From Phycisphaerae bacterium (GTDB lineage Bacteria; Planctomycetota; Phycisphaerae; Sedimentisphaerales; UBA12454): 6,540 nt of DNA. Made by a program: the position numbers and the translations under genes. The DNA is taken from assembly GCA_028712345.1 (NCBI GenBank), contig JAQTQF010000107.1:1-6540 (forward strand), read 5' to 3'. The notes below the pieces were generated by a model. The model was not told where the DNA came from, did no database searches, and saw nothing but the letters and a program-made list of their open reading frames with translations. Positions 5,207 to 6,540 of this stretch are shown piece after piece (the stretch's first letter is position 1; each line of letters begins with the position of its first letter).

Positions 5207-6540
5207 TTATCCTGCCGCATTATCGTGCTGGTCGACAAACCCTTCCAGCCGTCTGCATCTTACCGGATGCTGAAGCTTTCTTATCGCCTTAGCCTCGACC
5301 TGTCTTACTCGCTCGCGAGTTACCTTAAAAATTCTTCCGACTTCTTCAAGGGTATAGGTGTATCCGTCGCCAAGTCCGTAACGAAGTTTTATAATCTCGC
5401 GTTCGCGATAGGTCAGTGTCTTCAAGACCTCATCAATTCTGTCTTTAAGCATTTCGTGCGTTGCCGACTGGACTGGCGATTCTGCCGTTTCATCTTCAAT
5501 GAAATCGCCGAAATAACTGTCTTCGCTTTCACCAATCGGTCTGTCGAGACTTATCGGGTGCTTTGAAATCTTCAAAACTCTTCTTGCTTCCGAAACAGTC
5601 AGCGCCGTTTCCGCCGCAATCTCTTCAATTGTAGGCTCCCTGCCAAGTTTCTGAAGCAGTTCTTTGCTGACGGTGCGCAGCTTGCTCATCGTTTCAATCA
5701 TATGCACGGGAATTCTGATAGTTCGCGCGTGATCGGCAATAGCCCTGGTAATCGCCTGTCTTATCCACCATGTCGCGTATGTACTGAACTTATAACCCCT
5801 GCGGTATTCGTATTTGTCGACCGCTCGCATCAGGCCGGTATTGCCTTCCTGAATTATATCGAGAAAACTCAGGCCTCTGTTGCGGTATTTTTTGGCAATC
5901 GAGACGACAAGTCTCAGGTTACCGCTCGAAAGATTGCGTTTTCCCTCTTCGTACTGCGCAAAAACCGCTCTTACCGCGTGAATACGCTTTTCAAGCTGTT
6001 CGGGCGTTTCGAGAACTATCTCCTGCAGACCGCCGAATTCCTGCTTCATAACCTCGATATCTTCCTGCGTATAATAATCGTTAACCCCTACAGATATGTT
6101 TGCCTGAACCTGCCGCATTTTTGAAAGCACACCCTCAAGTTTCTTCATCATAGGCTGAATCCTGCTGGTTCGCAGACTCAGCTCCTCAAGCAGAGTAGCA
6201 ACCTTTCGGCGGTTTCGCCTAAGCTGCTTCATCGCTTTTTTCTTCTCTGTTTCGTCCTGAATTTTTGAAAACTCAGAAAACAGCCTGACATTATTCTCAA
6301 GAAGTTTTTTAACCGTTTTTATATTCTCCGGCAATCTGGTTTTGACCACCGAGCGGATAAGATTTTCAGCGCTGCTCATCTTCATCGTTCTGTCAAAAGG
6401 CAGCGTGCCATCGCTTACCTGCTGAAGAATCTCTATTGAGTTTATCGCTGAATAATCGCTTTCAAGAACCTTGCGGCGAAATGCCATACGGGTAAGTTCT
6501 ATCTTACGGGCCAGTGATATTTCCTGCTCACGCGTCAAAA
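5207..6540 (-). CDS. rpoD: Primary-type sigma-70 factor (RpoD/SigA-like), N-terminus beyond the right edge
   Basis: At least 443 residues to the stop are present. The first visible residues, LTREQEISLARKIE, belong to sigma region 1.2, normally preceded by more sequence, so the TTG at 6538 is an internal Leu codon and not the start. A charged helical segment (about 30-185) corresponds to the non-conserved spacer. Region 2 is at about 205-281, with NLRLVVSIAKKY, DIIQEGNTGLMRAVDKYEY and the -10-recognition and melting segment KFSTYATWWIRQAITRAI. Region 3 covers about 282-355 (EPTIEEIAAE, ISLDRPIGE). Region 4 covers about 374-430, with the -35-binding helix-turn-helix TLEEVGRIFKVTRERVRQVE. The protein directs RNA polymerase to housekeeping promoters. 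The full region 1.2-4 set with a spacer argues for the primary type, although planctomycetes can carry several RpoD-like paralogues. It converges with the FAH gene, and no obvious terminator lies in the 15-bp gap. Confidence 0.9.
   Translation of the reverse strand, partial: LTREQEISLARKIELTRMAFRRKVLESDYSAINSIEILQQVSDGTLPFDRTMKMSSAENLIRSVVKTRLPENIKTVKKLLENNVRLFSEFSKIQDETEKKKAMKQLRRNRRKVATLLEELSLRTSRIQPMMKKLEGVLSKMRQVQANISVGVNDYYTQEDIEVMKQEFGGLQEIVLETPEQLEKRIHAVRAVFAQYEEGKRNLSSGNLRLVVSIAKKYRNRGLSFLDIIQEGNTGLMRAVDKYEYRRGYKFSTYATWWIRQAITRAIADHARTIRIPVHMIETMSKLRTVSKELLQKLGREPTIEEIAAETALTVSEARRVLKISKHPISLDRPIGESEDSYFGDFIEDETAESPVQSATHEMLKDRIDEVLKTLTYREREIIKLRYGLGDGYTYTLEEVGRIFKVTRERVRQVEAKAIRKLQHPVRCRRLEGFVDQHDNAAG

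Noticed and set aside
5702..6124. Plus-strand open frame of 140 residues inside the sigma factor gene
   Set aside because: It is antisense to conserved sigma regions and has no recognisable content.
6536..6538. TTG as the start codon of the sigma factor
   Set aside because: The reading begins in the middle of region 1.2, so this Leu is internal and the gene continues past the window edge.

Overview
The window looks like chromosomal DNA from a planctomycete, most likely of the Phycisphaerae type. The basis is the mix of protein families: a pseudopilin with an N-terminal methylation motif and a C-terminal H-X9-DG motif, a PEP-CTERM surface protein, and a dockerin-like calcium-loop module of the kind common in that group. 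Base composition is moderate to AT-rich. This is inference from gene content, since no rRNA or other marker is present.

Right to left on the minus strand, the layout is as follows. A primary-type sigma-70 factor (rpoD-like) runs off the right edge. A plus-strand fumarylacetoacetate hydrolase (FAH) family enzyme converges on it. Divergent from the FAH gene is a small coiled-coil protein with a C-terminal membrane anchor; the two share a 95-bp intergenic region with overlapping, face-to-face promoter candidates. Next comes a leader holding a promoter candidate, a cobalamin (vitamin B12) riboswitch and an intrinsic terminator. It precedes a tightly packed minus-strand gene set: a DUF4465-type PEP-CTERM protein, a secreted protein with a dockerin-like insert, and an H-X9-DG pseudopilin. 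A ComF-family phosphoribosyltransferase, cut by the left edge, follows after a 52-bp gap and may have its own promoter.

The central result is the B12 riboswitch and terminator placed directly upstream of two adjacent surface-protein genes, with the pseudopilin gene 32 bp further on. Transcription should be cut short when cobalamin is plentiful. The simplest reading is that the secreted proteins help capture or handle corrinoids at the cell surface, with the pseudopilin possibly serving their export or display. No receptor, ABC transporter or corrinoid-biosynthesis gene is in the window, so the role in B12 uptake is inferred.

Two structural oddities stand out. The dockerin-like module interrupts the conserved C-terminal part of its host domain. 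A palindromic intergenic-type repeat of about 69 bp has been absorbed in frame into the prepilin leader. No tRNA, rRNA, transposase, CRISPR array or replication origin was seen, and there is no gene-free stretch over 300 bases except the riboswitch leader (about 394 bases, 3071-3464).
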